Shown: positions 43,672 through 51,823 of the stretch, in pieces
Layout: each line of letters opens with the position of its first letter
Numbering within the stretch: position 1 is the first letter of the stretch
Assembly: GCF_000971965.1 (NCBI RefSeq)
Contig: NZ_KQ040793.1
Location: 353,634-417,633, forward strand
DNA length: 64,000 nt
Source: Paenibacillus wulumuqiensis
Lineage (GTDB): Bacteria > Bacillota > Bacilli > Paenibacillales > Paenibacillaceae
Direction: 5' to 3'
Notes under the pieces: generated by a model
What the model was told of the DNA's origin: nothing
Databases searched by the model: none
What the model saw: only the letters and a program-made list of their open reading frames with translations
Translations under genes and position numbers: made by a program

Positions 43672-44622
43672 TCAGCCATTGCTGCCGGAGCGGGATGCGG
43701 CGTGATTTTTGGAACGGATAATGTCCAATACCTTGTCCATAATAGCCGGTGCGGTAAAAGCAGTCGTGGAGCGCTGGATCTGGTACGCGTCCAGTTCCCC
43801 TGCCAGTGCGGCGATCTGGGAGAAATGACGCTGCTTCAGCCCCAGGCGCGGCACGATCGCACCGCGGAACGTATGGGCCAGCATAATATGAAGCCGTTCC
43901 AGCCGGTTCAGTTCCGTAATGCTCGCTTCCGGTGCATCGGTCTTCACCAGTTCAAATACGCCAGCGAGCGGCACTGGTTGATTGTAAAAGCGGTCGCCGA
44001 CCGGGATCGCGAATTTATCGTATTCATCATGCAGGGTCGAATACTGATCCGATGACATTCCGAAATGATTCAAACTCTCCTGCCACAGCTTCTGTTGCGG
44101 GTAGGCCGGATACACATGCGGTACTCCATTCTCATAATTCACGGCAATCACATCATCGGTGATCAGCGGATAGCCGGCCTGCATAAATGTAGCCGCAAGC
44201 GTCGACTTGCCCGCTCCCGAATGACCGACAAAAGCATACGCTTGACCTTCGATCAGCAGCGCACTGCCATGCAGCGGGAAAATGTCACGCTGCATCAGCA
44301 GAATGCCCATGCAGGTGCCCAGTACGAACAGGCGCAGCTTGGCTTCACTGACCTGAGGAGATGGATCGATCACGATACTGCTGCCTTCATGAATACAGAA
44401 TATGCCGGTATCCGGCATCTGAAACATAAAGCCTGGAGGCTGCATCGTAAAGTTCGTTTCACGGGTAGAGATTGCTTCCGCCCATTGGGATAAATCCGCA
44501 AAGCGGACGGTCACATCAGCTGATCTATTTGTATTATTAACTTGCTGTAGCTCAGGCAAGGAAATTTCGCTTTTAATTCGCAGACCAAAGGCTTGGTATA
44601 CGGTTTGTTGGATCGTGTTAAT
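43672..44622 (-). CDS. HPr-kinase-like lasso peptide kinase (K), probable ATT start
   Basis: This is a kinase of the HPrK superfamily. The P-loop is GHSGAGKST (about residues 133-141), with FPLHGSALL before it and PLITDDVIAVN after it. In paeninodin-type clusters this enzyme phosphorylates the C-terminal Ser of the precursor, and all four precursors here end in Ser. The first standard start is TTG 44559, but the frame stays open upstream and encodes TVYQAFGLRIKSEISLPEL, a family-like N-terminus. GGGAGG lies eight bases before ATT 44622, so I choose ATT (316 residues). No ATG, GTG or TTG is usable further upstream before a TAA. Confidence 0.82.
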   Translation of the reverse strand: MNTIQQTVYQAFGLRIKSEISLPELQQVNNTNRSADVTVRFADLSQWAEAISTRETNFTMQPPGFMFQMPDTGIFCIHEGSSIVIDPSPQVSEAKLRLFVLGTCMGILLMQRDIFPLHGSALLIEGQAYAFVGHSGAGKSTLAATFMQAGYPLITDDVIAVNYENGVPHVYPAYPQQKLWQESLNHFGMSSDQYSTLHDEYDKFAIPVGDRFYNQPVPLAGVFELVKTDAPEASITELNRLERLHIMLAHTFRGAIVPRLGLKQRHFSQIAALAGELDAYQIQRSTTAFTAPAIMDKVLDIIRSKNHAASRSGSNG

Positions 44623-44717
44623 AGTAATAACCTCCCGATAGGTTCCTTCGCGTATCGCTTCAGGAACTTAATGCACACCGGTGATTCCGTCATGTCAAAA
44701 TCCTGTTGAAGAAAATG

Positions 44718-44748
44718 GACCCTTATACATTTTTGAGGTATAAGGGTC
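44718..44748 (-). terminator. hairpin between precursors and kinase gene (attenuator-like)
   Basis: GACCCTTATAC pairs perfectly with GTATAAGGGTC over a 9-base loop. It is not followed by a strong T run (CCATTTTCTTC), so it probably lowers read-through or protects the precursor mRNA, giving more precursor than enzyme (inference). Confidence 0.6.
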
Positions 44749-44820
44749 ACTTTGAGAATTACATTATTGCTGGTCTTACGAAGCAACACAGGTTGCTTAC
44801 CAAAAACAATCAGCAAGACT

Positions 44821-44880
44821 TACGCAAATCTGCATCATTTATATTCGACTCCGTCGATGACCTTTCAGCCTTTACCTGGC
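44821..44880 (-). pseudogene. decayed fifth lasso precursor core
   Basis: On the minus strand the sequence GCCAGGTAAAGGCTGAAAGG onward aligns with the core region of the intact precursors over about 60 bases. The Trp codon TGG has become TGA (Lys-Gly-stop), later codons differ, and a base is inserted before the DDAD region. No leader or ribosome site is present. It begins ten bases after the stop of precursor 4 and looks like a leftover of a tandem duplication. Confidence 0.7.
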
Positions 44881-44890
44881 ACTAAATCAA

Positions 44891-45028
44891 TTAGCTGCCT
44901 GGATTGTACAGGTCTGCGTCATCATAAGTGACCCAGTCAATTGCTTTCCAGCCTTTACCTGCCGCAGTTTCGTTCATTTCCAAAACTTCCAGCGCTGGAG
45001 CTTGCCATTGCATTTTTTCGTTGTTCAT
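44891..45028 (-). CDS. lasso peptide precursor 4
   Basis: This 45-residue precursor has leader MNNEKMQWQAP then ALEVLEMNETA. The core is 23 residues: ring AGKGWKAID, tail WVTYDDADLYNPGS. Thr at -2, Ala at core position 1 and Asp at position 9 predict a nine-membered ring between the Ala amine and the Asp side chain. It differs from the other copies by Ala at core position 7 in place of Val. The C-terminal Ser is the likely kinase target. An AAGGAGG site lies about nine bases before ATG 45028. Confidence 0.9.
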   Translation of the reverse strand: MNNEKMQWQAPALEVLEMNETAAGKGWKAIDWVTYDDADLYNPGS

Positions 45029-45085
45029 CCTGTGTTCCTCCTTACTCGTTAAATAGAATAATTTGCTATGGATAAGATATGGAAA

Positions 45086-45220
45086 TCAGCTCGGGTTGTA
45101 CAGGTCCGCATCGTCGTAAGTAACCCAGTCGATGACTCTCCAACCTTTACCAGCTGCTGTTTGATGCACGTCCAAAACTTCCAAGGATGGTGCTTGCCAT
45201 TGCATTTTTTCCTGGTTCAT
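45086..45220 (-). CDS. lasso peptide precursor 3
   Basis: This 44-residue precursor has leader MNQEKMQWQAP then SLEVLDVHQTA. The core is 22 residues: ring AGKGWRVID, tail WVTYDDADLYNPS. It lacks the Gly before the last Ser seen in the other three copies. The leader has HQ in place of NE before the -2 Thr. The ribosome site GAGGAGGAAA precedes ATG 45220. Ring prediction is Ala1 to Asp9. Confidence 0.9.
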   Translation of the reverse strand: MNQEKMQWQAPSLEVLDVHQTAAGKGWRVIDWVTYDDADLYNPS

Positions 45221-45282
45221 TATTATTTCCTCCTCAAATGTTTTGGATTCAGGGGTGAGCCTGTCACTTTAATGGAAATGGA

Positions 45283-45420
45283 TTAGCTACCTGGGTTGTA
45301 CAGGTCAGCATCATCGTAAGTAACCCAGTCAATGACTTTCCAGCCTTTACCAGCTGCTGTTTCATTGACATCCAAAACTTCCAACATTGGAGCTTGCCAT
45401 TGCATTTTTTCTTGGTTCAT
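45283..45420 (-). CDS. lasso peptide precursor 2
   Basis: This 45-residue precursor has leader MNQEKMQWQAP then MLEVLDVNETA. The core is 23 residues: ring AGKGWKVID, tail WVTYDDADLYNPGS. The leader WxxPxL motif is the expected site for B1 binding. ATG 45420 follows GAGGAGG. The spacer before it is nearly identical to that before precursor 3, showing recent duplication. A longer open frame from 45486 is only upstream spacer. Confidence 0.92.
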   Translation of the reverse strand: MNQEKMQWQAPMLEVLDVNETAAGKGWKVIDWVTYDDADLYNPGS

Positions 45421-45486
45421 GAGTATTTCCTCCTCAAATGTTTTGGATAGATTGGTCGTGCAACTTACCCCTTTAACATGCGACAA

Positions 45487-45624
45487 TTAGCTGCCCGGGT
45501 TGTACAGATCAGCATCATCGTAAGTAACCCAGTCAATGACTCTCCAGCCTTTACCAGCTGCAGTCTCATTCACATCCAGGACCTGCATTTCCGGAGCTTG
45601 CCATTCCATTTTTGTCATGTTCAT
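45487..45624 (-). CDS. lasso peptide precursor 1
   Basis: This 45-residue precursor has leader MNMTKMEWQAP then EMQVLDVNETA, the most divergent leader of the four. The core is 23 residues: ring AGKGWRVID, tail WVTYDDADLYNPGS. ATG 45624 lies six bases after AAAGGAGG. It starts 29 bases after the cyclase stop, so cyclase and precursors share a transcript. C-terminal Ser and ring Asp9 match the paeninodin type. Confidence 0.92.
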   Translation of the reverse strand: MNMTKMEWQAPEMQVLDVNETAAGKGWRVIDWVTYDDADLYNPGS

Positions 45625-45653
45625 TATTCACCTCCTTTATAGGGTATACCTTG

Positions 45654-47606
45654 CTATGCTAAGCTGCGGATAAAGCGTCCCATAATGAGACTGCGCATCA
45701 GCAAGCGTGTAGCCGGATTAAATGCCGCTTCAGCGGTTGGTGAATCTCCCACTTCCTTCAGAGCTTCCATAATATTGCCGGTGTTCATCCACTGCGCAGC
45801 TGCCGGGTCCTGGCAGATCTCGCGGATCTCGCTCGTAAAGGCAGGCCACATCGGCAGCATACGCTGTACCCAGTCGGCAGGCTGCAGACCGCGTACTTTC
45901 TGGTTGAGCCTGATCTTGTCCGGCAGGTCTCCGGCTGTTGCACGCCGGATGAGCGCGCGGTCCATTCCATTTTGTACATACTGGTTATATGGAACCGACA
46001 GACAGAACTTGATAATCCGCGGATCGTTGGTTGGGTCGCGTTCCCAGACGCCGTAGCCCATTGAGATCTTGGAGGTAACTGCACCATCCTTGTTGGCTGT
46101 CGCCAGGTTGGAGAACTTGCCAAGACGGATATCCTGGTCGCTCATCGTATCGCTGCCAACCAGATCGAGCTCGGCTCGTCGTACTCGCTCCGCCATCCCG
46201 GTTCGCTCAGCCAGCTCCGGATTAATCCATTTCAGCGCATCCGGCCGTCCCAGATCACGGGTACTGCGGCTCAGCTTGGGAAAAGCGGACTGCTGAATCT
46301 GCTGAATGATCTTCTTGCGCCGTATGCCGGCATTCTGGCTGTACAGCTTCATTTCCTGATACAGGCGAATCCACTGGAATTTCTTGAGCATCTCGCCATA
46401 GTATTCAATCGCCGGCCCCCAGGAGATTGTAAAGTTCCCACGTGCTCCGGTGAGCAGTACACCCGCTCCCTGCTTCTGCGCCTGTTCGAAAATACCGCGA
46501 ATCCAGAAGGAATTCTCAAAGTACTTGTAAGGCATCTCCATTAGGGAAAGCCAGTGTTCCACTTCACTGAGCGGACTGCGGTCGGCAAAATTCATGTACG
46601 TATCATGCACAGGATGGATTTTGCTGACATGTCTCACGGTCTCTTCGATATATGGCCGTTCATTGGCCATGAGCCGTGAGGAGGTCCAGTCTTTGAAGCC
46701 GGGAATGGGCACAAAGCTGTATGTATGAATCGGCTTGTTCTGACCGGACAGAATTTTCGCTGCATAGCTGACGACGCTGCCGGAATCGAGTCCACCGCTC
46801 AGTGTAGCTGCTATGCCGTGACGGGTACGAACCTTGGCCCGAATAACCCGTTCAAATACGTCGCGGAATGCTTCCACATACTCGCCATCCGACTTGAGCC
46901 GCAGCAGTTCATCCGGCAGCAGGGTTCCGTACTGGTAAATGGATGATTTGTCCGCAGACAGCACCATCGCATGTGCCGGAGGCAGCTGCTTGATCTGCTC
47001 GTACACGGTCGCCTGGATATCGGTTGATTCTTCCATGGCGACTGTAGTCAGGAATTCCGCCATCCACGGAGTGGACAATTTCTTGCTCACATCACCGGTC
47101 TGGAACAGGGCTTCCATCGTGCTGGCAAACATGAATTTTTCTGCGGTCTGGTAATAGTAGAGCGTCCGGTTACCTGACCAGTCTCTGGCCAGAAACAGCT
47201 GCTGTCTGGATTCGTCCCAGATCGCAAAAGCGAAGTCACCGTTCAGATAACGCGGCATCTGCTCGCCCCATTTATCGTAGGCATGCAGCAGCAGCATAAT
47301 ATCCGGCATATCGATCATGGAAGCATTCAATCCCAGCTGGCCGAACAGCTCTTCACGATTGTCGATAATGACATCGCCCGTGATCGCCATCCGCCGAACC
47401 GCATCATAATAGGGCACCTGCTGATTCACCGCTTCCGGTGTCACCCACTGGTCATGGCAGCCGAGGAAAAGATGTTCTCCCTGCCATACTACCGAAGCAT
47501 CAGCAGGATATTTCTCCATACTCTGCATCATACGATTGCCCTGCTGCTGCAGCTCCTCGCTGTTATGCCGTCCGGCCATGTCCCAGATTCCAGCTGTTGC
47601 ACTCAT
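45654..47606 (-). CDS. lasso cyclase (asparagine-synthetase-like C protein)
   Basis: This 650-residue protein makes the macrolactam bond. The N-terminal glutaminase-like half begins MSATAGIWD, so the catalytic Cys2 of true asparagine synthetase is missing, as expected for lasso cyclases. The ATP-binding PP-loop SGGLDSG lies at about residues 270-276. The enzyme activates the ring Asp as acyl-AMP for attack by the core N-terminus. ATG 47606 follows AAAGGGGG by about six bases. It precedes the four precursor genes, so the order is C, A1-A4, K, B1, B2, nucleotidyltransferase, D. Confidence 0.93.
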   Translation of the reverse strand: MSATAGIWDMAGRHNSEELQQQGNRMMQSMEKYPADASVVWQGEHLFLGCHDQWVTPEAVNQQVPYYDAVRRMAITGDVIIDNREELFGQLGLNASMIDMPDIMLLLHAYDKWGEQMPRYLNGDFAFAIWDESRQQLFLARDWSGNRTLYYYQTAEKFMFASTMEALFQTGDVSKKLSTPWMAEFLTTVAMEESTDIQATVYEQIKQLPPAHAMVLSADKSSIYQYGTLLPDELLRLKSDGEYVEAFRDVFERVIRAKVRTRHGIAATLSGGLDSGSVVSYAAKILSGQNKPIHTYSFVPIPGFKDWTSSRLMANERPYIEETVRHVSKIHPVHDTYMNFADRSPLSEVEHWLSLMEMPYKYFENSFWIRGIFEQAQKQGAGVLLTGARGNFTISWGPAIEYYGEMLKKFQWIRLYQEMKLYSQNAGIRRKKIIQQIQQSAFPKLSRSTRDLGRPDALKWINPELAERTGMAERVRRAELDLVGSDTMSDQDIRLGKFSNLATANKDGAVTSKISMGYGVWERDPTNDPRIIKFCLSVPYNQYVQNGMDRALIRRATAGDLPDKIRLNQKVRGLQPADWVQRMLPMWPAFTSEIREICQDPAAAQWMNTGNIMEALKEVGDSPTAEAAFNPATRLLMRSLIMGRFIRSLA

Positions 47607-47723
47607 GCCTGCACCCCCTTTGGTGATTAGTTATTTCGATATCTGTGTATTTATAAATCATCTATTATTTATTAATGAACAGCTCTGTTATCAGGCTGTA
47701 TATATATGATGTCCGCTGATGCC

Positions 47724-48011
47724 TTAATGCAGACAAGAAGCTGTCGGTATTTCGCGCAGCAGCTGTTCGCTGTACTGCTTGAGCTGATCACGCTGCTCTC
47801 TGTAATGGAGCAGACGCAGTTGATGATGCTCAATGAAAGAGATAACCTGATATGCCTCTGTCTCCGATAATGCACAGGATGGATACCTGCATGCAGCAGT
47901 ATTAATCGTGTGATCCGGCTCTCCGGCAGTAAGGGTTGGGGAACCATCCGATTGCTGCGCACGAATTAACCGTTTATTCACTAACTTAGTTTTGCCATCC
48001 GCAGTTACCAT
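47724..48011 (-). CDS. small hypothetical protein upstream of the lasso cyclase
   Basis: This 95-residue protein begins MVTADGKTKLVNKRLIRAQQ behind AGGAGGAGA (start 48011). The middle has two close Cys in AACRYPSCALSET and the end is an amphipathic helix (FIEHHQLRLLHYREQRDQLK). No signal peptide or known domain is seen. It is 117 bases upstream of the cyclase and on the same strand, so it may be the first gene of the lasso operon. A role in regulation or in binding a maturation enzyme is possible, but unproven. Confidence 0.55.
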   Translation of the reverse strand: MVTADGKTKLVNKRLIRAQQSDGSPTLTAGEPDHTINTAACRYPSCALSETEAYQVISFIEHHQLRLLHYREQRDQLKQYSEQLLREIPTASCLH

Positions 48012-48799
48012 TTGTTTTCTCCTCCTGTCCACTCTCTATCCGCTGCGAACATTTACATCCGCTGTCAGACCTGAACCGTTTACGGGAAAACGTATATCCA
48101 TCTCTTCATACAACAACCATTGGATGAATCGGTTATTGAACAAGTAGCAGGGCCGGTAATTGATCGACAAGCAAATTTGCTCATTGTTACCTTTACCCAA
48201 TTGTTATTCGTTTTGAATAACTTTATTGATTTGTAACATATTATATACTCTAATCGAATAATTTACATGATAAATTTTCCAATTACTAAGATAAATTATT
48301 TTTTTCGTTAAATGCATAAATGCCGAAAGTCCTAGTACAGCTTAGATTCTCATCTTACATTTATGGTATTTTAAGTAAAAGTAATTATCTAAACCCTTAT
48401 AACATAAGGGTATTTGCTAACTTATAATCATGGTCTATTGTTCCTTTTTTATTTTCATAAACTTTGGTAGTAGGAAAATAGTAAGCGTTTTATTTTATTA
48501 CAATTTTGTTACAAAAGATATTTTATTGTAATAATTTATGCTATTTATTCCAACATAAGATCGTATGTTCTATTTATATACCTAATTAAAATATTTCAAA
48601 ATTTGGCTATCTGACCAGGCTTTCCTTATTCTTTTGCATTTTGCTCACTTCTTATGTAAGCTTTGCCTTTAATCTCATTTTTTTCTACTTCCATATCCAC
48701 ATCTTCAAACGGGACATCCATTTACTTTTTTAAGTATTCTTGTCATAAAAAAGAACAGGCCGTAGTTATGGCCTGCTCTCGAAACCTGAATTTTGATTT
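48012..48799. other. AT-rich intergenic region upstream of the lasso cluster
   Basis: This 788-base gap is much richer in A and T than its surroundings and has no open frame with a ribosome site. It holds a perfect hairpin CCCTTAT-AAC-ATAAGGG (48394-48410) whose arm matches the stem of the hairpin at 44718, a weak cre-like AGTAAGCGTTTTAT near 48482 and several TATAAT-like boxes (for example near 48240 on the minus strand). It should contain the lasso promoter. Confidence 0.5.
48746..48780 (-). terminator. rho-independent terminator of the aldo-keto reductase gene
   Basis: On the minus strand AGAGCAGGCC pairs with GGCCTGTTCT over an 8-base loop, followed by TTTTTT. It is 20 bases after the reductase stop. 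Confidence 0.88.
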
Positions 48800-49780
48800 T
48801 TAAGGCAGGACTTCTCCTCTTGCGCTTACATACAGACTATACCATTCTTCCCGGGTCATCAGCTCGGATTGGCGTTCGGCATCCTGACAGGCTTGAATCC
48901 GCTGCGGATTGGCCGTACCGATAATCGGCTGAATCATCGCCGGATGGCGCATCAGCCAGCCGAGCACAATCGCTTCGGGAGTTGTCTCCTTCTCATCCGC
49001 CAGCTGCTGTACGAGCCGGGCAGTCGCCTGGATATGCTCGGGTTCTTTGTCCACATTGCGACCGGAGAATTTGCCCTGTGCGAGCGGCCCCCACGCCTGA
49101 AGCTGAATATGCTGTGTGCGGCAGTACTCCATCAGTCCCTCTGCAAAGTTGACTGACGTGCCGGCCGCCTGATTCACATGTACAACCTGATCGACAAAGT
49201 GCAGATGTCCCAGACTCATCTCCAGCTGATTCACTGCAAAGGAATCCGGTATCGCCTGCTGCAGGAAAGCGATCTGTGCAGCACTCATATTGGATACGCC
49301 AAAATAGCGTACTTTACCGGAAGCCTTGAGCGCAGCAAAAGCTTCAGCGACCTCTTCCGGTTCCACCAGCGGATCCGGGCGATGCAGCAGCAGTACATCC
49401 AGATACTCGGTGCCCAGGCGCTCCAGACTGCCATCGACCGAATTCAGAATATGTTCCCGCGAGAAATTAAAGCGGCCAGGCAGTTCATCGTCCTGCAGCT
49501 GAATCCCGCATTTGGACTGGATAACGATCTGTTCACGCAGTTCCGGACGGTTATGCAGCACACGGCCGAATACCTGCTCGGCCTTACCTTTTGTATAAAT
49601 ATCCGCATGATCGAACATGGTAATGCCGATCGACAGTGCAGCATCCACCGCAGCTTCCGCTTCCTTAACATGCTCATCGGTAAATGGCGTCCGATCCCAG
49701 CCGCCTCCAAAAGGCATACATCCCAGGGCCAGACGGCTATTTGAAATTCCGCGCTGGGCCAGTGGCATAATCTTGGTCAT
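48800..49780 (-). CDS. aldo-keto reductase (YdhF-like)
   Basis: This is a 326-residue NAD(P)H oxidoreductase. Catalytic residues are visible: Asp and Tyr in MFDHADIYTKG, Lys in VIQSKCGIQL and His in LLLHRPDPL. The cofactor-binding loop is IIGTANPQRIQACQDAE. The protein resembles the YdhF/Tas-like branch. ATG 49780 is preceded by AGGAGG. It is a single-gene unit and its substrate is unknown. Confidence 0.9.
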   Translation of the reverse strand: MTKIMPLAQRGISNSRLALGCMPFGGGWDRTPFTDEHVKEAEAAVDAALSIGITMFDHADIYTKGKAEQVFGRVLHNRPELREQIVIQSKCGIQLQDDELPGRFNFSREHILNSVDGSLERLGTEYLDVLLLHRPDPLVEPEEVAEAFAALKASGKVRYFGVSNMSAAQIAFLQQAIPDSFAVNQLEMSLGHLHFVDQVVHVNQAAGTSVNFAEGLMEYCRTQHIQLQAWGPLAQGKFSGRNVDKEPEHIQATARLVQQLADEKETTPEAIVLGWLMRHPAMIQPIIGTANPQRIQACQDAERQSELMTREEWYSLYVSARGEVLP

Positions 49781-49948
49781 TGTATTTCCTCCTGTCTATG
49801 ATAGCGCTCTTATTCCATCCTATATTCTCATAATTCCATCGGTGAGCACAAGCTATCGTATCATTACCCATAAAACTGGCAGACAGGGCGTCTCCTTCTA
49901 AAATAAACCCATACCACTCCCCGACAAGTCACCGACTGGTGCGCAACC

Positions 49949-49983
49949 AAAAAAGGAGCAGCCTCTGCATAGGCTGCTCCTTC
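49949..49983. terminator. rho-independent terminator of the F5/8-type-C protein gene
   Basis: AAGGAGCAGCCT pairs with AGGCTGCTCCTT over a 6-base loop, with A and T runs on the flanks. It ends the secreted-protein transcript on the minus strand. The rest of 49781-50093 shows no other feature. Confidence 0.85.
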
Positions 49984-50093
49984 TTACAAACGTACTTGTA
50001 GCATCTCATATTCCGTATTTCCATTTTCGCACTTTATATTATAGAGGGAACGGCACACTGACTGCCACAGTTCTCTACCTCTACCTTCACTTT

Positions 50094-51095
50094 TTATTGA
50101 TACAATTCAAATTCATTTACCACAACCTGAGTAGGACCGGAATTGCGGTTAATGATCAGTTTGTATGCTTTGTAAGCACTATCGTTGTCTACAGCGTAGA
50201 TTTTCTTTTGGCCTGGCTCCCAACGCATGGAGGATTTCACTTCATGAATGACTTCTTCCCACTCTTTGCCATCATTGGAGCCTACGAGCATCCAGGATAC
50301 CGGAGCCGTCGGTTTGCTGGTTACCGCTATTGCATAACCTTTGATCACTTTTGGGCTGGAGAACGTATAGGTCAGGGATGCATCCACATAACGCTGTGAA
50401 TCGGATGTCCAGACACTGTCACTGCTCAGCGTATGATCAAACGCTTTCCAGGCGGACTCTGCATTGACCGATGCCGTAGCTGTATCGCCGGCTGCCATAG
50501 TTGTGTTACCGGGCGTCGGTGATGGAGCACTCATTGCCGGGATTATATTGGTATTTCCATCAAACTGTGCCAGTTCCAGGTCATTGATTCCTACCCATTT
50601 GCTGCCGTTGTTGCCGGTGATGAACAGTGCATAACCGGAGTAAGCAACATCATTATCCACTTCAAAGGTACGTTTCTCACCTGGTGCCCAGCCGCTTTGA
50701 TTGGACTGCTCATCGATCACGAGCCAGTTGCTGCCGATTTTGCCGGCGAACTGCCATTTTTTCGGTGCGTCTGCTGCATCATACGTATCTGCCTGTACTG
50801 TATATTTATTGACAACCTGCTTCTGGGTCAGTTCGTAAGACAGGCTGGACATGCCGCCTGCCGGTGCTCTCCAGTAGCTGTCGTCGGTTTCGTTATTGTC
50901 AAAAGCTCTCCAGGCTTCATAGCCTGTTTCTTCTACACTGGCTTTGGCTGTACCATTGCTGCCAACACTGCTGCTTAGTGTTGGTACGATATCCCCACCG
51001 TATTGCAATGCATGCACTGTTCCACCTTGAAAGACAGTCCCCAGAAACAATGCGCCAGCCAGTACCATTCCATTTTTAAAAGTAAGCAATCCCAT
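50094..51095 (-). CDS. secreted protein with two F5/8-type-C (discoidin/CBM32-like) domains
   Basis: This is a 333-residue exported protein. A signal peptide (MGLLTFKNGMVLAGALFLGT followed by VFQGGTVHA) precedes two domains of about 140 residues. Each has the F5/8-type-C pattern: AWRAFDNNETDDSYWRAP... and AWKAFDHTLSSDSVWTSD, with LSYELTQKQVVNKYTVQAD or LTYTFSSPKVIKGYAIAV, WQFAGK or WMLVGSNDG and a closing NDLELAQF or NEFELYQ. There is no catalytic domain, so it probably binds carbohydrate or a surface (inference). It stands alone. Confidence 0.85.
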   Translation of the reverse strand: MGLLTFKNGMVLAGALFLGTVFQGGTVHALQYGGDIVPTLSSSVGSNGTAKASVEETGYEAWRAFDNNETDDSYWRAPAGGMSSLSYELTQKQVVNKYTVQADTYDAADAPKKWQFAGKIGSNWLVIDEQSNQSGWAPGEKRTFEVDNDVAYSGYALFITGNNGSKWVGINDLELAQFDGNTNIIPAMSAPSPTPGNTTMAAGDTATASVNAESAWKAFDHTLSSDSVWTSDSQRYVDASLTYTFSSPKVIKGYAIAVTSKPTAPVSWMLVGSNDGKEWEEVIHEVKSSMRWEPGQKKIYAVDNDSAYKAYKLIINRNSGPTQVVVNEFELYQ

Positions 51096-51823
51096 TTTAA
51101 ATCTCTCCTTTTGAATTCAATCGTTCTTTATATTTGTGGTAAAGCGGATGGGATAGCTTTCTGTAGAAGAGCAATACATCATCGAGTACCAATTACAGTT
51201 CCACTCCCATAGAACCGTCTGAGTCTGAAGATTGATGATACTGTCTACATCCATTTCTCCCCAAAAAATGAATGAATATTTCCCTGACGGTTAAATAACC
51301 ATATTTTAGATTGTTGACTCACTTGATTACATATTATTTTATAATTTTCCAATTTATTTTTACTTTTTTTGAATCCCTGCTTTTTCGCCTTCAAGCAGGG
51401 CAGTCTCCTCCTTCCATGCAAAGTTTCCAGAAAATACGGGTTTCACAGTTGTTAGGTGCACTGGAGAGAACTATGTAGAAGTCTCTGCCCATCAATAGAG
51501 GACAATTCTTACTGCGATCCCTATATATTTCTAATAAAAAGTATTTATGGATAAATTCTACATCCATCTACTCAAATTGAGATGATGCGAATTGCTCATT
51601 TATCTTTTTTTACGTTTTTTGCCTTTAAATGACGGAATATGGCCGAATATCAGGTGTTTTTATTCGCTATTTCCTCCTTATTTTCTTTACGATGCTTTTC
51701 ATATGACTTTTTTCGACATGTAATATGCATTTTTATGTAAAAATTCATATAAGAAAAAGGACCAATCCGCCCAGGGATATGGTCCTTTTCTTTATTATTA
51801 TATGGTTTTGCATAAATGTGAAC
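51096..51823. other. AT-rich intergenic region
   Basis: This gap of about 730 bases has no convincing gene. It holds the terminator at 51753-51792 and long AT-rich stretches. It should carry the promoter of the F5/8-type-C gene near its left side. Confidence 0.4.
51753..51792 (-). terminator. rho-independent terminator of the stalk-domain lipoprotein gene
   Basis: On the minus strand AAAGGACC pairs with GGTCCTTT over a 17-base loop, followed by TT. It lies 32 bases after the stop. Confidence 0.75.

Noticed and set aside
44511-44816. 101-residue open frame between precursors and kinase
   Set aside because: It spans the hairpin and the kinase N-terminus in another frame and has no ribosome site.
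48012-48799. Replication origin or prophage edge in the AT-rich gap
   Set aside because: No DnaA-box cluster, integrase, attachment repeat or tRNA was seen. It is simply a long AT-rich promoter gap.
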